Assembly: GCF_001702265.1 (NCBI RefSeq)
Contig: NZ_MAUE01000013.1
Coordinates: forward strand, 124,001-188,000
Direction: 5' to 3'
Length of the DNA stretch: 64,000 bases
DNA from: Pseudomonas aylmerensis
Lineage (GTDB): Bacteria > Pseudomonadota > Gammaproteobacteria > Pseudomonadales > Pseudomonadaceae
Made by a program: the position numbers and the translations under genes. The notes beneath the pieces were generated by a model. That model saw only the letters and a list, made by a program, of their open reading frames with translations. It ran no database searches and was not told the DNA's origin. The stretch's first letter is position 1. Each line of letters opens with the position of its first letter. Shown here one piece after another: positions 44,745 to 54,319 of the stretch.

Positions 44745-46003
44745 GGTTTGTGCTCACTGTCAGCTCGCTCGCTACGCGCGGCCCGCGCCTGCAGGCGGCG
44801 GGCTCCCGCGCTGTCGCCCTGGGACTCAAGCAAGGCGGCCAGGTGCATCAAGGCCTGCGAATGCTGGGGCTCCAGGTACAAGGCTTTTCGATAATAGCCC
44901 TGGGCTTCCAGGGCACTGCCGGCCACATCGCTGAGCAGCCCCAGCCAGTAAAACACCTGGGCGGCCGGCGGGTGGTGATTCAAATACTCTTCACAAGCAG
45001 CCCGCGCCTCCAGGCTCTTGCCTTCGTTGGCGAGGGTGGCGATGCGGCTGAGCAAGGCGGCGGCATCGGACGGCGCGGCCTTGATCGGTATGACCTGCGC
45101 AGTGGCGACAGTACTGAACGGGCGCGGCCTGACCGGAAGCGGCGCCGCGCTGCGCTGCGGGATGGGCGCAGGCAGCGGCACGAACACCGGCGCAGGCTGC
45201 TGCGGCTCAGCCTGCCGACTGAAGGCAAACGACTGCGCCGCACCGATCGAACGCATGCCATGGCGCCCCAGCAGGCTGCCCTCGGCGGGGCCGATAAACA
45301 GCACGCCGTCGACGTGGGTCAGGCCCTTGAGTACATCGAACACTTGTTTCTGGGTCGCCTGGTCGAAGTAGATCAGCAGGTTGCGGCAGAACACGAAGTC
45401 GTAGCTGGCCTCATTCGCCAGCAGCGCCGGGTCGAGCAGGTTGCCGACTTGCAGGCGCACTTGCTCACGCACCCGCTCGGCGATATGGAACCCGTCGCCG
45501 TGTTCCACGAAGTGGCGGTCGCGAAAGGCAATGTCGCCCCCGCGAAACGAGTTCTTGCCGTACACCCCGCGCCGGGCACGCTCCACCGACAGCGGGCTGA
45601 CATCCATGCCTTGCACCTTGAACTGATGCGGTGCGAGGCCCGCGTCCAGCAGCGCCATGGCAATCGAATAGGGTTCTTCGCCAGTGGAACACGGCAGGCT
45701 GAGGATACGCAGGGCGCGCATCTGCTTGATCTCGACCAGGCGCGCCTTGGCCAGGCGGGCCAGGGTCACGAAGGATTCGGGGTAACGGAAAAACCAGGTT
45801 TCGGGGACGATCACCGCTTCGATCAGCGCCTGCTGCTCGTCATGGGAGCTTTGCAGGTGCTGCCAGTACTCGCCCGCCGTCTGCGCCTGCAAGGCCTGGC
45901 TGCGCTGGCGCACGGCACGCTCGATGATGGCTTCGCCCACGGAGGCGACATCGAGACCGATGCGCTCCTTGAGGAAGGCAAAGAAGCGCGGATCGTTGCT
46001 CAT
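44741..46003 (-). CDS. wspC: chemoreceptor methyltransferase WspC (CheR-TPR)
   Basis: This 420-aa protein has a CheR methyltransferase domain at the N-terminus: VPETWFFRYPESF, LRILSLPCSTGEEPYSIAMA (SAM site) and YDFVFCRNLLIYFD. Residues about 330-410 form tetratricopeptide repeats (AQVFYWLGLLSDVAGSALEA, YYRKALYLEPQHSQALMHLA). It methylates glutamates of WspA, opposing WspF. It overlaps wspB and wspD by 4 nt each. Confidence 0.95.
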   Translation of the reverse strand: MSNDPRFFAFLKERIGLDVASVGEAIIERAVRQRSQALQAQTAGEYWQHLQSSHDEQQALIEAVIVPETWFFRYPESFVTLARLAKARLVEIKQMRALRILSLPCSTGEEPYSIAMALLDAGLAPHQFKVQGMDVSPLSVERARRGVYGKNSFRGGDIAFRDRHFVEHGDGFHIAERVREQVRLQVGNLLDPALLANEASYDFVFCRNLLIYFDQATQKQVFDVLKGLTHVDGVLFIGPAEGSLLGRHGMRSIGAAQSFAFSRQAEPQQPAPVFVPLPAPIPQRSAAPLPVRPRPFSTVATAQVIPIKAAPSDAAALLSRIATLANEGKSLEARAACEEYLNHHPPAAQVFYWLGLLSDVAGSALEAQGYYRKALYLEPQHSQALMHLAALLESQGDSAGARRLQARAARSERADSEHKP

Positions 46004-46512
46004 AGGCTCAGCTCGGCGGAGAACAGCAACGCACGCACCGGCTCGGTGAGCAATTCATTCACGCCGATCCACTGCATCAAGCCCGCGGCGTCTTCACGCA
46101 CCAGCCCCAGGTACGGCGCCTCGCGGTTGTCCAGGCCATAGGGCTTGAACTCGCTGAGGTCACACCGCAGGGTGTCGGTGGCCTGTTCCAGGATCAGCCC
46201 CAGCCAACGGGCTGCAACCCAGGGTTCGGGCTGGTAGTTGACGAGCACCAGCCGCGTGCTGGTCCGCGCCTGGGCCGGCTGACCAAACGTCAGCGCACTG
46301 AGGTCGATGACCGGCACCAACGCACCGCGATGGGCAAAGATGCCCGCCACCCACAGCGGCGCATGGGCGATAGGTTTGAGAGGCAGGCGCGGCAGCACCT
46401 CGGCCACTTCGGTGGCCCTTAATGCAAAGCGCTCGTCGCCGATGTGAAACACCAGGAACAAAGCCTTTTTCGCTGCCGGGACGGCGCCGCGTTTAGCCGC
46501 GAGGTCGCTCAT
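46000..46512 (-). CDS. wspB: CheW-like coupling protein WspB
   Basis: This 170-aa single-domain CheW protein has FLVFHIGDERFALRATEVAEVL and PLWVAGIFAHRGALVPVIDLS. It links WspA to the WspE kinase, in parallel with WspD. Its first base overlaps the wspA stop by one nucleotide, and its end overlaps wspC by 4 nt. Confidence 0.93.
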   Translation of the reverse strand: MSDLAAKRGAVPAAKKALFLVFHIGDERFALRATEVAEVLPRLPLKPIAHAPLWVAGIFAHRGALVPVIDLSALTFGQPAQARTSTRLVLVNYQPEPWVAARWLGLILEQATDTLRCDLSEFKPYGLDNREAPYLGLVREDAAGLMQWIGVNELLTEPVRALLFSAELSL

Positions 46513-48134
46513 CAGACTTTGAAACGCGACACGCCGCTGCGCAGGCCCACCGCCACCTGGCTCAGCTCATCAATGGCAAAGCTGGCCTGGCGCAGGGATT
46601 CCACAGTCTGGCTGCTGGCATCGCCCAGTTGCACCAAGGCGTGATTGATCTGCTCGGCACCGGTGGCCTGGGCCTGCATGCCTTCGTTGACCATCAATAC
46701 CCGCGGCGCCAGCGCCTGCACCTGGTGGATGATCTGCGACAGCTGCTCGCCCACTTGCTGCACTTCGAACATGCCCCGGCGCACTTCCTCGGAAAACTTG
46801 TCCATGCCCATCACCCCCGCCGATACCGCCGACTGGATCTCGCGCACCATCTGCTCGATGTCATAGGTGGCCACGGCCGTCTGGTCCGCCAGGCGGCGCA
46901 CTTCGGTGGCCACCACGGCAAAACCGCGCCCGTACTCGCCAGCTTTCTCCGCCTCGATGGCGGCGTTGAGCGACAGCAGGTTGGTCTGGTCGGCAACCTT
47001 GACGATGGTGACCACCACCTGGTTGATGTTGCCGGCCTTCTCATTGAGGATCGCCAGCTTGGCGTTGACCAGGTCGGCGGCGCCCATTACCGAATGCATG
47101 GTTTCTTCCATGCGCGCCAGGCCCTGCTGGCCGGAGCCTGCGGCCACCGAGGCCTGGTCGGCGGCGGTGGAGACTTCAGTCATGGTGCGCACCAGGTCCT
47201 TGGACGTCGCGGCGATTTCCCGGGAAGTCGCGCCGATCTCGGTGGTGGTGGCCGCGGTTTCAGTCGCGGTCGCCTGCTGTTGCTTGGACGTTGCGGCAAT
47301 CTCGGTCACCGAGGTGGTGACCTGCACCGACGAGCGCTGGGCCTGGGACACCAGGGCCGTCAGCTCGGTCATCATGTCGTTGAAGCCGGTTTCGACTGCG
47401 CCGAATTCATCCTTGCGCTCCAGGTTCAGGCGCTTGCTCAGGTCGCCGGTACGCATGGTTTCGAGGATGTCGACGATGCGCTGCATCGGCGCCATGATCG
47501 CGCGCATCAGCAGCAGGCCACACAGGCCGGCCGCGAGGATGGCGATGATCAGCGAAACGGCCATGCTGATCTTGGCCGACAGCACCGACTCGTCGATGGC
47601 CGCCGTGGCACGGTCGGACACGTTCTTGTTTTCCGTGATGATGTCATTGAGCTTCATGCGACCTTCGGTCCAGATCGGCGTCAATTGCTCCTCGAGCAAT
47701 TGGTTGGCCCCCGGCAGGTCATTGGCTTGCACGCGCTCCAGCACCTGCGCCAGGACTTTGTTGTAGTTGATGTGCGCCGCCTTGAAGTTATCGAACTCCA
47801 TGCGGTCAGCCTGGCCATGAATGGTTTTTTCGTAGTTGGCCATCTGCAGTTCAATACGCGTCTCGAAGGACTTGTAGTCGTTCTTGTCGGTATTGGTGAA
47901 GGTTTTATCCTCGCGCAGGCCAATGATGTCGATGGTCTGCAAATAGCTGTCGACCCAGGCGCTGCGGATCATCGAGCTGAGGTACACCCCTGGCACCGCG
48001 TCGTCGCGGACCGCTTCCTGGCTGGCTTCGATCTTCAGCAACCGTGAGTAGGACACCACGACCATCAGCAGCATGATCGCGATAATGACCGCAAAGCTCG
48101 CCAAAATCCGTTGGCGCAAGGTCCAGTTCTTCAC
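46512..48134 (-). CDS. wspA: methyl-accepting receptor WspA
   Basis: This membrane receptor of about 540 aa senses surface contact or envelope stress. Helix 1 is [20 protein letters not shown], followed by a four-helix periplasmic domain. Helix 2 ([20 protein letters not shown]) leads to a HAMP segment, and the signalling hairpin contains [21 protein letters not shown] start at the GTG at 48134 (VKNWTLRQR), which has CGAGGAATTACT as ribosome site; the in-frame ATG at 48155 has none. It is the first gene of the wspABCDEF-R operon. Confidence 0.93.
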   Translation of the reverse strand: MKNWTLRQRILASFAVIIAIMLLMVVVSYSRLLKIEASQEAVRDDAVPGVYLSSMIRSAWVDSYLQTIDIIGLREDKTFTNTDKNDYKSFETRIELQMANYEKTIHGQADRMEFDNFKAAHINYNKVLAQVLERVQANDLPGANQLLEEQLTPIWTEGRMKLNDIITENKNVSDRATAAIDESVLSAKISMAVSLIIAILAAGLCGLLLMRAIMAPMQRIVDILETMRTGDLSKRLNLERKDEFGAVETGFNDMMTELTALVSQAQRSSVQVTTSVTEIAATSKQQQATATETAATTTEIGATSREIAATSKDLVRTMTEVSTAADQASVAAGSGQQGLARMEETMHSVMGAADLVNAKLAILNEKAGNINQVVVTIVKVADQTNLLSLNAAIEAEKAGEYGRGFAVVATEVRRLADQTAVATYDIEQMVREIQSAVSAGVMGMDKFSEEVRRGMFEVQQVGEQLSQIIHQVQALAPRVLMVNEGMQAQATGAEQINHALVQLGDASSQTVESLRQASFAIDELSQVAVGLRSGVSRFKV

Positions 48135-48232
48135 AGTAATTCCTCGAAGGGCCATTCAAATGGAGGGGAGTATAGCTGAGCAGAAGCCCTCATTAATCAA
48201 CGGGTTTTGCTGTAGTGATCACAGAATGCAAA

Positions 48233-48321
48233 TGTGGGAGAGGGCCTGCTCGCGAAGGCGCAGGGTCAGTCAATAGATTCGATGACTGACCAGCGCATTC
48301 GCGAGCAGGCCCACTCCCACA
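48233..48321. repeat. REP doublet (REPIN)
   Basis: Opposed arms TGTGGGAGAGGGCCTGCTCG and GCGAGCAGGCCCACTCCCAC enclose the inverted pair CAGTCAATAG / GATGACTGAC. It is upstream of wspA and downstream of the DUF533 gene, and belongs to the GCTCGCGA-type REP variant. Confidence 0.9.
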
Positions 48322-48345
48322 GTTTGATCGCTTCAGGGCAGGCGT

Positions 48346-49053
48346 TTATTGCGCCAGCCGCACCTGTTTTTCCAGCTCGATCTTCAAGCCAGGCTCCAGC
48401 TTGAGTTGCCGCGCCAGCTCATCGAGGTAGGCCTTCTCCATGAAATTCTCCTCATCCACCAGCATCACGCTGGCGATGTACATCTCCGCGGCCATTTCCG
48501 GGGTGCTGGCGGCGCGGGCCACATCGGCCGGGTCCAGGGGTTTGTTCAGTTCAGCGTGCAGCCAGCTGTGCAACTCGCGGTCATCGTCCAGCTTGGTGAA
48601 TTCGCCTTCGATCAGCGCGCGCTCGCGCTCATCCACATGCCCGTCCGCCTTGGCGGCGGCTACCAGGGCCTTGAGGATGCCCTGGCTGTGTTGCTCGACT
48701 TGGGCCGGTGGCAAACGGTCGATGGTTTGCGGTTCGCCTTGAGGTGCGCTGGCCTGGTTTGCCTGCCAGTTGCCATAGGCTTTATAGGCAATGACGCCCA
48801 ACGCGGCGAGCCCGCCGTAGGTCAGGGCCTTGCCGCCGAACTTGCGGGCTTTCTTGTTCCCCAGCAGCAGGCCCATGGCCCCGGCCGCCAGGGCGCCGCC
48901 GCCGGCACCGCCGAGCAGACTGCCAAGGCCACCACCGCCCAGCAGTCCGCCAAGGGCGCCTTTGTCGTCCGGCTTGCGCTGGCCGCCGGCCTTGTTCTGC
49001 AACATGTCCTGGCCAGACTTGAGCATTTGATCGAGCAATCCACGGGTATTCAT
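48346..49053 (-). CDS. DUF533/TerB-like inner-membrane protein (YebE family)
   Basis: The 235-aa protein has a glycine-rich hydrophobic stretch (GALGGLLGGGGLGSLLGGAG then GGALAAGAMGLLLG), a membrane segment with YGGLAALGVIAYKAYGNW, and a C-terminal TerB-like helical domain (ILKALVAAAKADGHVDERER, EFTKLDDDRELHSWLHAELN). The acidic ADGHVDERE segment is typical of the TerB metal-binding fold. E. coli YebE is a CpxR-regulated envelope protein without known activity. It stands alone on the minus strand, divergent from the LysR gene. Confidence 0.85.
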   Translation of the reverse strand: MNTRGLLDQMLKSGQDMLQNKAGGQRKPDDKGALGGLLGGGGLGSLLGGAGGGALAAGAMGLLLGNKKARKFGGKALTYGGLAALGVIAYKAYGNWQANQASAPQGEPQTIDRLPPAQVEQHSQGILKALVAAAKADGHVDERERALIEGEFTKLDDDRELHSWLHAELNKPLDPADVARAASTPEMAAEMYIASVMLVDEENFMEKAYLDELARQLKLEPGLKIELEKQVRLAQ

Positions 49054-49221
49054 TCGCAGCCTCCAGACACTTGGGTTCGTAGGACCAATAGGCTCCCAGC
49101 GTAAAACTAAGTGCCAAAAAGCCCCGATCTAGAGTGCTTCCAGATGTAACGCCACTGCCGTTCGCTTAAATCGATATACACTCGAATAAATCTATAAAAA
49201 CACCCCACTGGTAATTCCAGC

Positions 49222-50133
49222 ATGATGACCTTGCGTCAAATCCGGCATTTCATCGCCGTGGCCGAGACGGGCTCGATCTCCGCCGCCGCGCAAACCGCGT
49301 TCATTTCCCAGTCGACCCTGACCCTGGCCATCCAGCAACTGGAGCAGGAAATCGGCGTCAACCTGTTCAACCGCCACGCCAAGGGCATGACCCTGACCCA
49401 CCAGGGCCATCAGTTCCTGCGCCAGGCGCACCTGATTCTTGCCACCGTCGACAACGCCAAGCGCAGCCTGCAGCAGAGCACCGACCAGGTTGCCGGCCAG
49501 TTGATCATCGGCGTGACCAGCCTGGTTGCCGGGTATTACCTTGCCGACCTGCTGACCCGTTTCCAGCGCGCCTATCCGAATGTGGAAATCCGCGTGATGG
49601 AGGATGAACGCCCGTACATCGAGCATTTGCTGGTCAGCGGCGAGATCGATGTGGGAGTGCTGATCCTGTCCAACCTCGAAGACCGCCACGCCCTGCAGAC
49701 CGAAGTCCTCACCCACTCGCCCCATCGCCTGTGGCTGCCGGCGCAGCACCCGTTGCTGGAGCACGACAGCATCAACCTGGCCGATGTGGCGCGCGAGCCG
49801 TTGATTCAACTGAACGTCGACGAAATGGGCCACAACGCCCAACGCCTGTGGACTGCAGCCGCGCTGCAACCACGCGTGACCTTGCGCACCGCTTCCACCG
49901 AAGCAGTGCGCAGCCTGGTGGCTGCCGGCCTGGGAGTGTCGATCCAGCCGGACATGACCTACCGGCCCTGGTCCCTGGAAGGCGACATTATTGAAGCGCG
50001 GCCGATTGCCGACCTCAGCCAGACCCTCGATGTGGGCCTGGCCTGGCGCCGTGGCACCGCGCGCCCGGCGCTGGTGGACCCGTTCCTGACGGTGGCCCGC
50101 GAACAGCCGCATCCGCGCAAGCCATCTATTTAA
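49222..50133 (+). CDS. LysR-family transcriptional regulator
   Basis: This 303-aa regulator has a typical N-terminal winged helix: LRQIRHFIAVAETGSISAAA, then SQSTLTLAIQQLEQEIGVNLF. The C-terminal substrate-binding domain includes LIIGVTSLVAGYYLADLLTR and AAGLGVSIQPDM. The ATG at 49222 follows CTGGTAATTCCAGC, a weak ribosome site. It is placed just before the aldehyde dehydrogenase gene in the same direction, and P. aeruginosa also has a LysR gene near spdH, so control of the polyamine genes is a reasonable guess but unproven. Confidence 0.88.
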   Translation: MMTLRQIRHFIAVAETGSISAAAQTAFISQSTLTLAIQQLEQEIGVNLFNRHAKGMTLTHQGHQFLRQAHLILATVDNAKRSLQQSTDQVAGQLIIGVTSLVAGYYLADLLTRFQRAYPNVEIRVMEDERPYIEHLLVSGEIDVGVLILSNLEDRHALQTEVLTHSPHRLWLPAQHPLLEHDSINLADVAREPLIQLNVDEMGHNAQRLWTAAALQPRVTLRTASTEAVRSLVAAGLGVSIQPDMTYRPWSLEGDIIEARPIADLSQTLDVGLAWRRGTARPALVDPFLTVAREQPHPRKPSI

Positions 50134-50235
50134 TCGAATGCTGCATTCAGTATTTAGTATTTGTTGACCTCGCGCCCGACCTCTACTCTCAGCTCATCCA
50201 TAAGAGAAGGTCAGGCGCCTTGTAAGAGAACGCCC

Positions 50236-51723
50236 ATGGCCACACAAGAAAAGAGATCGCGAAAAATGTCCGGCGCGCCCACCCCGCTGCTCACTGCGTT
50301 GCTGATCGACGGCGAACTGGTCCAGGGCCAGGGTTTTGTCGAGCCGATCCTCAACCCGGCCACCGGTGAAGTTCTCACCCAGATCGCCGAAGCCAGCACC
50401 GAACAGGTCGAAAGCGCCATCCTCGCAGCGCACCGCGCGTTTGCCGGCTGGTCGCGGACCACGCCGCAGCAACGCTCGATCATCCTGCTGGGCATCGCCG
50501 ACGCTATCGAAAAACAAGCCGACTACCTCGCTCGCCTCGAATCACTCAATTGCGGCAAGCCCCTGCACCTGGCGCGCCAGGATGACTTGAGCGCCACCGT
50601 CGATGTGTTCCGCTTCTTCGCCGGGGCCGTGCGCTGCCAGACCGGCCAGCTCAGCGGCGAATACCTGCCGGGCTACACCAGCATGGTGCGCCGTGACCCG
50701 ATTGGCGTGGTCGCCTCCATTGCGCCGTGGAACTACCCGCTGATGATGGCCGCGTGGAAGATCGCCCCCGCCCTGGCCGCCGGTAATACGCTGGTGTTCA
50801 AGCCGTCGGAACATACGCCGCTGTCGATCCTGGCCCTCGCCCCCGTCCTTAAAGAACTGCTGCCGCGCGGGGTCATCAACATTCTGTGTGGCGGCGGCGA
50901 AGGCGTCGGCAGCCATTTGGTCAGCCACCCCAAGGTGCGCATGGTGTCGCTGACCGGCGATATCGTCACCGGGCAGAAAATTCTGCAAGCCGCATCGAAA
51001 ACCCTGAAACGCACGCACCTGGAACTGGGCGGCAAGGCCCCGGTGATCGTCTGCAACGACGCCGACCTGCAAGCCGTGGTCGAAGGCGTGCGTGCCTACG
51101 GCTATTACAACGCCGGCCAGGACTGCACCGCGGCCTGCCGCATCTACGCCCAGGCCGGTATCCACGACAAATTGGTCGCCGAGCTTGGCGCGGCCGTCAG
51201 CAGCCTGCGCTTTGCCGGCAAGCGTGATGCCGACAACGAACTCGGCCCGCTGATCAGCACGCGCCAGCGTGACCGCGTCGCCAGTTTTGTCGAGCGCGCC
51301 CTCGGCCAGCCGCATATCGAGCGGGTCACGGGTGCCGCCGTACATTCCGGTGCCGGCTTCTATTACCAGCCGACACTCCTCGCCGGTTGCAAACAAAACG
51401 ATGAGATCGTACAGCGCGAAGTCTTCGGCCCGGTGGTCACCGTGACCCGCTTCGATGAACTGGAACAGGCAGTGGACTGGGCCAACGACTCCGAATACGG
51501 CCTGGCCTCGTCGGTATGGACGCAGAACCTGGACAAAGCCATGCAGGTGGCGGCGCGCCTGCAATACGGCTGCACCTGGATCAACAGCCATTTCATGCTG
51601 GTCAGCGAAATGCCCCACGGCGGCTTGAAGCGCTCGGGGTATGGGAAAGATCTGTCCAGCGATTCGCTTCAGGACTACAGCGTGGTGCGGCACATCATGG
51701 CTAGACATGGACATCAGCTATAA
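50236..51723 (+). CDS. aminoaldehyde dehydrogenase (PatD/gamma-aminobutyraldehyde type), copy 1
   Basis: This NAD(P)-dependent aldehyde dehydrogenase of 495 aa carries the catalytic Cys in [15 protein letters not shown] and the Glu in [24 protein letters not shown] is the cofactor region. It is close to the copy at 56208 along the whole length, sharing the identical [14 protein letters not shown] stretch and NYPLMM segments. Context with a polyamine importer and spermidine dehydrogenase suggests oxidation of 4-aminobutanal or 3-aminopropanal to the amino acid. The ATG at 50236 has AAGAGAAC upstream; an internal ATG at 50266 is an alternative start. Confidence 0.85.
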   Translation: MATQEKRSRKMSGAPTPLLTALLIDGELVQGQGFVEPILNPATGEVLTQIAEASTEQVESAILAAHRAFAGWSRTTPQQRSIILLGIADAIEKQADYLARLESLNCGKPLHLARQDDLSATVDVFRFFAGAVRCQTGQLSGEYLPGYTSMVRRDPIGVVASIAPWNYPLMMAAWKIAPALAAGNTLVFKPSEHTPLSILALAPVLKELLPRGVINILCGGGEGVGSHLVSHPKVRMVSLTGDIVTGQKILQAASKTLKRTHLELGGKAPVIVCNDADLQAVVEGVRAYGYYNAGQDCTAACRIYAQAGIHDKLVAELGAAVSSLRFAGKRDADNELGPLISTRQRDRVASFVERALGQPHIERVTGAAVHSGAGFYYQPTLLAGCKQNDEIVQREVFGPVVTVTRFDELEQAVDWANDSEYGLASSVWTQNLDKAMQVAARLQYGCTWINSHFMLVSEMPHGGLKRSGYGKDLSSDSLQDYSVVRHIMARHGHQL

Positions 51724-51840
51724 GCGGCAAGCTGCAAGCTGCAAGTAAAAGCGGATCTGCGTTTGCGTTTGCGTTTGCTTTTGCTTTTGCTTTTGCTTTT
51801 GCTTGCGGCTTGCGGCTTGCAGCTTGCGACTTGCAGCTCA
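51724..51840. repeat. hexamer tandem repeat flanked by inverted repeats
   Basis: Bases 51759-51800 are seven tandem hexamers, three GCGTTT then four GCTTTT. On the left lies GCAAGCTGCAAGCTGCAAGT (51727-51746) and on the right a set of GCTTGCGGCTTGCAGC-like units (51801-51838) that can pair with it. The block starts directly at the stop of the upstream dehydrogenase and ends before the importer promoter. Confidence 0.85.
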
Positions 51841-51924
51841 GCCCTTAGAGCTACGCTAAAACAATAATCAACCCGTATACCTGTTTTTACTGCCCCGACC
51901 ATAATTAAAGAAGAGGGAATCCCC

Positions 51925-53076
51925 ATGTCCGCGCACAAGACCGCACTGCTCAGTGCCCTGACCACCGCGCTGCTGGCCAGCGCCAGCCTTCAGGCCGCCG
52001 AACCGCTGAAAGCGGTGGGGGCAGGTGAAGGCCAATTGGATATCGTCGCCTGGCCCGGCTATATCGAACGTGGCGAAAGCGACAAGGCCTACGACTGGGT
52101 CACCGGTTTCGAGAAGGAAACCGGTTGCAAGGTCAACGTGAAAACCGCCGCCACCTCTGACGAAATGGTCAGCCTGATGGCCAAGGGCGGTTATGACCTG
52201 GTCACCGCATCCGGCGATGCCTCGTTGCGGTTGATCGTCGGCAAGCGTGTGCAGCCGATCAACACGGCGTTGATCCCCAACTGGAAAAACCTCGACCCGC
52301 GCCTCAAGGATGCGCCGTGGTACGTGGTCGGCCAGCAAACCTACGGCACCCCGTACCAGTGGGGCCCGAACGTGCTGATGTACAACACCAACGTATTCAA
52401 GACCGCGCCCACCAGCTGGAACGTGGTGTTCGATGCGCAGAACCTGCCTGACGGCAAGCCGAACAAAGGCCGCGTGCAAGCCTACGACGGTCCGATCTAC
52501 ATCGCCGATGCGGCGCTGTATCTCAAGTCGACCAAGCCGGAGCTGGGCATCCAGAGCCCTTACGAACTGACCGAAACCCAGTACAAGGCCGTGCTCGAAC
52601 TGCTGCGCGCCCAGCAGCCGTTGATCCACCGCTACTGGCACGACACCACTGTGCAGATGAGCGACTTCAAGAACGAAGGCGTAGTGGCCTCCAGCGCCTG
52701 GCCGTATCAGGTCAACGGCCTGGTCAACGAGAAACAGCCGATCGCCTCGACCATTCCCAAGGAAGGCGCCACCGGCTGGGCCGACACCACCATGCTGCAC
52801 ACCGAGGCCAAGCACCCCAACTGCGCCTACAAGTGGATGGACTGGTCGCTGCAGCCGAAGGTCCAGGGCGATGTCGCGGCCTGGTTCGGCTCGCTGCCGG
52901 CGGTGCCTGCGGCGTGTAAAGAGAGCGAGCTGCTCGGCGCCGAAGGCTGCAAGACCAACGGGTTCGACCAGTTCGAAAAGATCGCTTTCTGGAAAACCCC
53001 GCAGGCTGAAGGCGGCAAGTTCGTGCCGTACAGCCGCTGGACCCAGGATTACATCGCGATCATGGGCGGGCGCTAA
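51925..53076 (+). CDS. polyamine ABC transporter substrate-binding protein (PotF/YdcS-like)
   Basis: The 383-aa periplasmic binding protein has a signal peptide (LSALTTALLASASLQAAEP, cleavage after about residue 26). Domain features are LDIVAWPGYIERGESDKAYD, YDLVTASGDASLRLIVG and YGTPYQWGPNVLMYN, typical of the spermidine/putrescine binding family closest to YdcS. It captures the ligand for the permease/ATPase genes downstream. GAAGAGGGAA at 51909-51918 is the ribosome site. Ligand identity (putrescine, spermidine or 4-aminobutyrate-like) is inferred from neighbours. Confidence 0.88.
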   Translation: MSAHKTALLSALTTALLASASLQAAEPLKAVGAGEGQLDIVAWPGYIERGESDKAYDWVTGFEKETGCKVNVKTAATSDEMVSLMAKGGYDLVTASGDASLRLIVGKRVQPINTALIPNWKNLDPRLKDAPWYVVGQQTYGTPYQWGPNVLMYNTNVFKTAPTSWNVVFDAQNLPDGKPNKGRVQAYDGPIYIADAALYLKSTKPELGIQSPYELTETQYKAVLELLRAQQPLIHRYWHDTTVQMSDFKNEGVVASSAWPYQVNGLVNEKQPIASTIPKEGATGWADTTMLHTEAKHPNCAYKWMDWSLQPKVQGDVAAWFGSLPAVPAACKESELLGAEGCKTNGFDQFEKIAFWKTPQAEGGKFVPYSRWTQDYIAIMGGR

Positions 53077-53101
53077 GCCCTCCCAGGCGACACCGGCCCC
53101 A

Positions 53102-53191
53102 TGTGGGAGCGGGCTTGCTCGCGAAAGCGGACTTTCAGTTGATTCATCGGTGACTGACACACCGCATTCGCGAGCAAGCCCGCTCCCACAT
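53102..53191. repeat. REP doublet (REPIN)
   Basis: Opposed arms TGTGGGAGCGGGCTTGCTCG and GCGAGCAAGCCCGCTCCCAC lie between the binding-protein gene and its ATPase gene, inside the presumed operon. Such elements may lower downstream transcript levels relative to the binding protein. Confidence 0.92.
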
Positions 53192-53283
53192 TTCGACCGA
53201 GTCGCCCTCAACACCGTGTTAATTTTTTCAGAAGTCCAGGCCGGGCCGCTGCGACGACCCGCGCCTTTTTGGAGCACCGCACC

Positions 53284-54318
53284 ATGACGCTTGCAGTCCA
53301 ATTCACCCACGTTTCCCGTCAGTTCGGCGAAGTGAAAGCCGTTGACCGGGTTTCCATCGATATCCAGGACGGCGAGTTCTTTTCCATGCTCGGCCCTTCC
53401 GGCTCAGGCAAGACCACATGCCTGCGCCTGATCGCCGGGTTCGAGCAGCCGAGCGCAGGCTCGATCCGCATTCATGGCGAGGAAGCCGCCGGCTTGCCGC
53501 CGTATCAGCGTGACGTCAACACCGTGTTCCAGGATTACGCGCTGTTCCCGCATATGAATGTGCGCGACAACGTCGCCTACGGCCTCAAGGTCAAGGGCGT
53601 CGGCAAGGCCGAGCGCCTCAACCGCGCCGAAGAAGCCCTGGGCATGGTCGCCCTCGGCGGCTACGGCGACCGCAAGCCGGTGCAACTCTCCGGCGGCCAG
53701 CGCCAACGGGTGGCACTGGCCCGCGCACTGGTCAATCGCCCGCGTGTGCTGCTGCTCGATGAGCCGCTCGGCGCCCTCGACCTCAAGCTGCGCGAGCAGA
53801 TGCAAAGCGAGTTGAAGAAGCTGCAACGCCAACTCGGCATCACCTTTATCTTCGTGACGCACGATCAGACCGAAGCGCTGTCGATGTCCGACCGGGTGGC
53901 GGTGTTCAACAAGGGCCGCATCGAACAGGTCGACACCCCGCGCAACCTGTACATGAAGCCGGCCACGTCGTTCGTCGCCGAATTCGTTGGCACCTCCAAT
54001 GTGCTTCGCGGCGAGCTGGCCCAACGCCTCAGCGGCACCCCGCAGCCGTTCTCGATCCGCCCGGAACACGTGCGCTTTGCCGAAGGCCCGCTGGGCGTCG
54101 GTGAGGTCGAAATCAGCGGCCTGCTGCACGACATCCAGTACCAGGGCAGCGCCACCCGCTATGAACTGAAACTGGAAAACGGCCAGGCGCTGAACATCAG
54201 CCAGGCGAACAACCAATGGCTGGATATCAGCAGCGGCCACCAGGTCGGCCAGACCGTCACCGCGCGCTGGGCGCGGGAAGCCATGACCCCGCTGACCGAC
54301 ATCGCAGGCGAGGTGTGA
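53284..54318 (+). CDS. polyamine ABC transporter ATP-binding protein (PotA/YdcT-like)
   Basis: This 344-aa ATPase energises import. Walker A is MLGPSGSGKTTC, the signature LSGGQRQRVALARAL, Walker B VLLLDEPLGALDLK, and the switch FIFVTHDQTEAL. The C-terminal TOBE-like domain (residues 260-340) is as in PotA/PotG. The ATG at 53284 lies after TTTTTGGAGCACC, a good ribosome site. The next gene begins 2 nt after its stop. Confidence 0.93.
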   Translation: MTLAVQFTHVSRQFGEVKAVDRVSIDIQDGEFFSMLGPSGSGKTTCLRLIAGFEQPSAGSIRIHGEEAAGLPPYQRDVNTVFQDYALFPHMNVRDNVAYGLKVKGVGKAERLNRAEEALGMVALGGYGDRKPVQLSGGQRQRVALARALVNRPRVLLLDEPLGALDLKLREQMQSELKKLQRQLGITFIFVTHDQTEALSMSDRVAVFNKGRIEQVDTPRNLYMKPATSFVAEFVGTSNVLRGELAQRLSGTPQPFSIRPEHVRFAEGPLGVGEVEISGLLHDIQYQGSATRYELKLENGQALNISQANNQWLDISSGHQVGQTVTARWAREAMTPLTDIAGEV

Positions 54319-54319
54319 G

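Noticed and set aside
48135..48155. wspA start at the ATG at 48155
   Set aside because: There is no Shine-Dalgarno sequence before it, while the GTG at 48134 has GAGGAA at proper distance and gives the usual VKNWTLRQR start.
51759..51800. CRISPR-like array
   Set aside because: The units are 6 bp without spacers and no cas gene is near; it is a simple tandem repeat.
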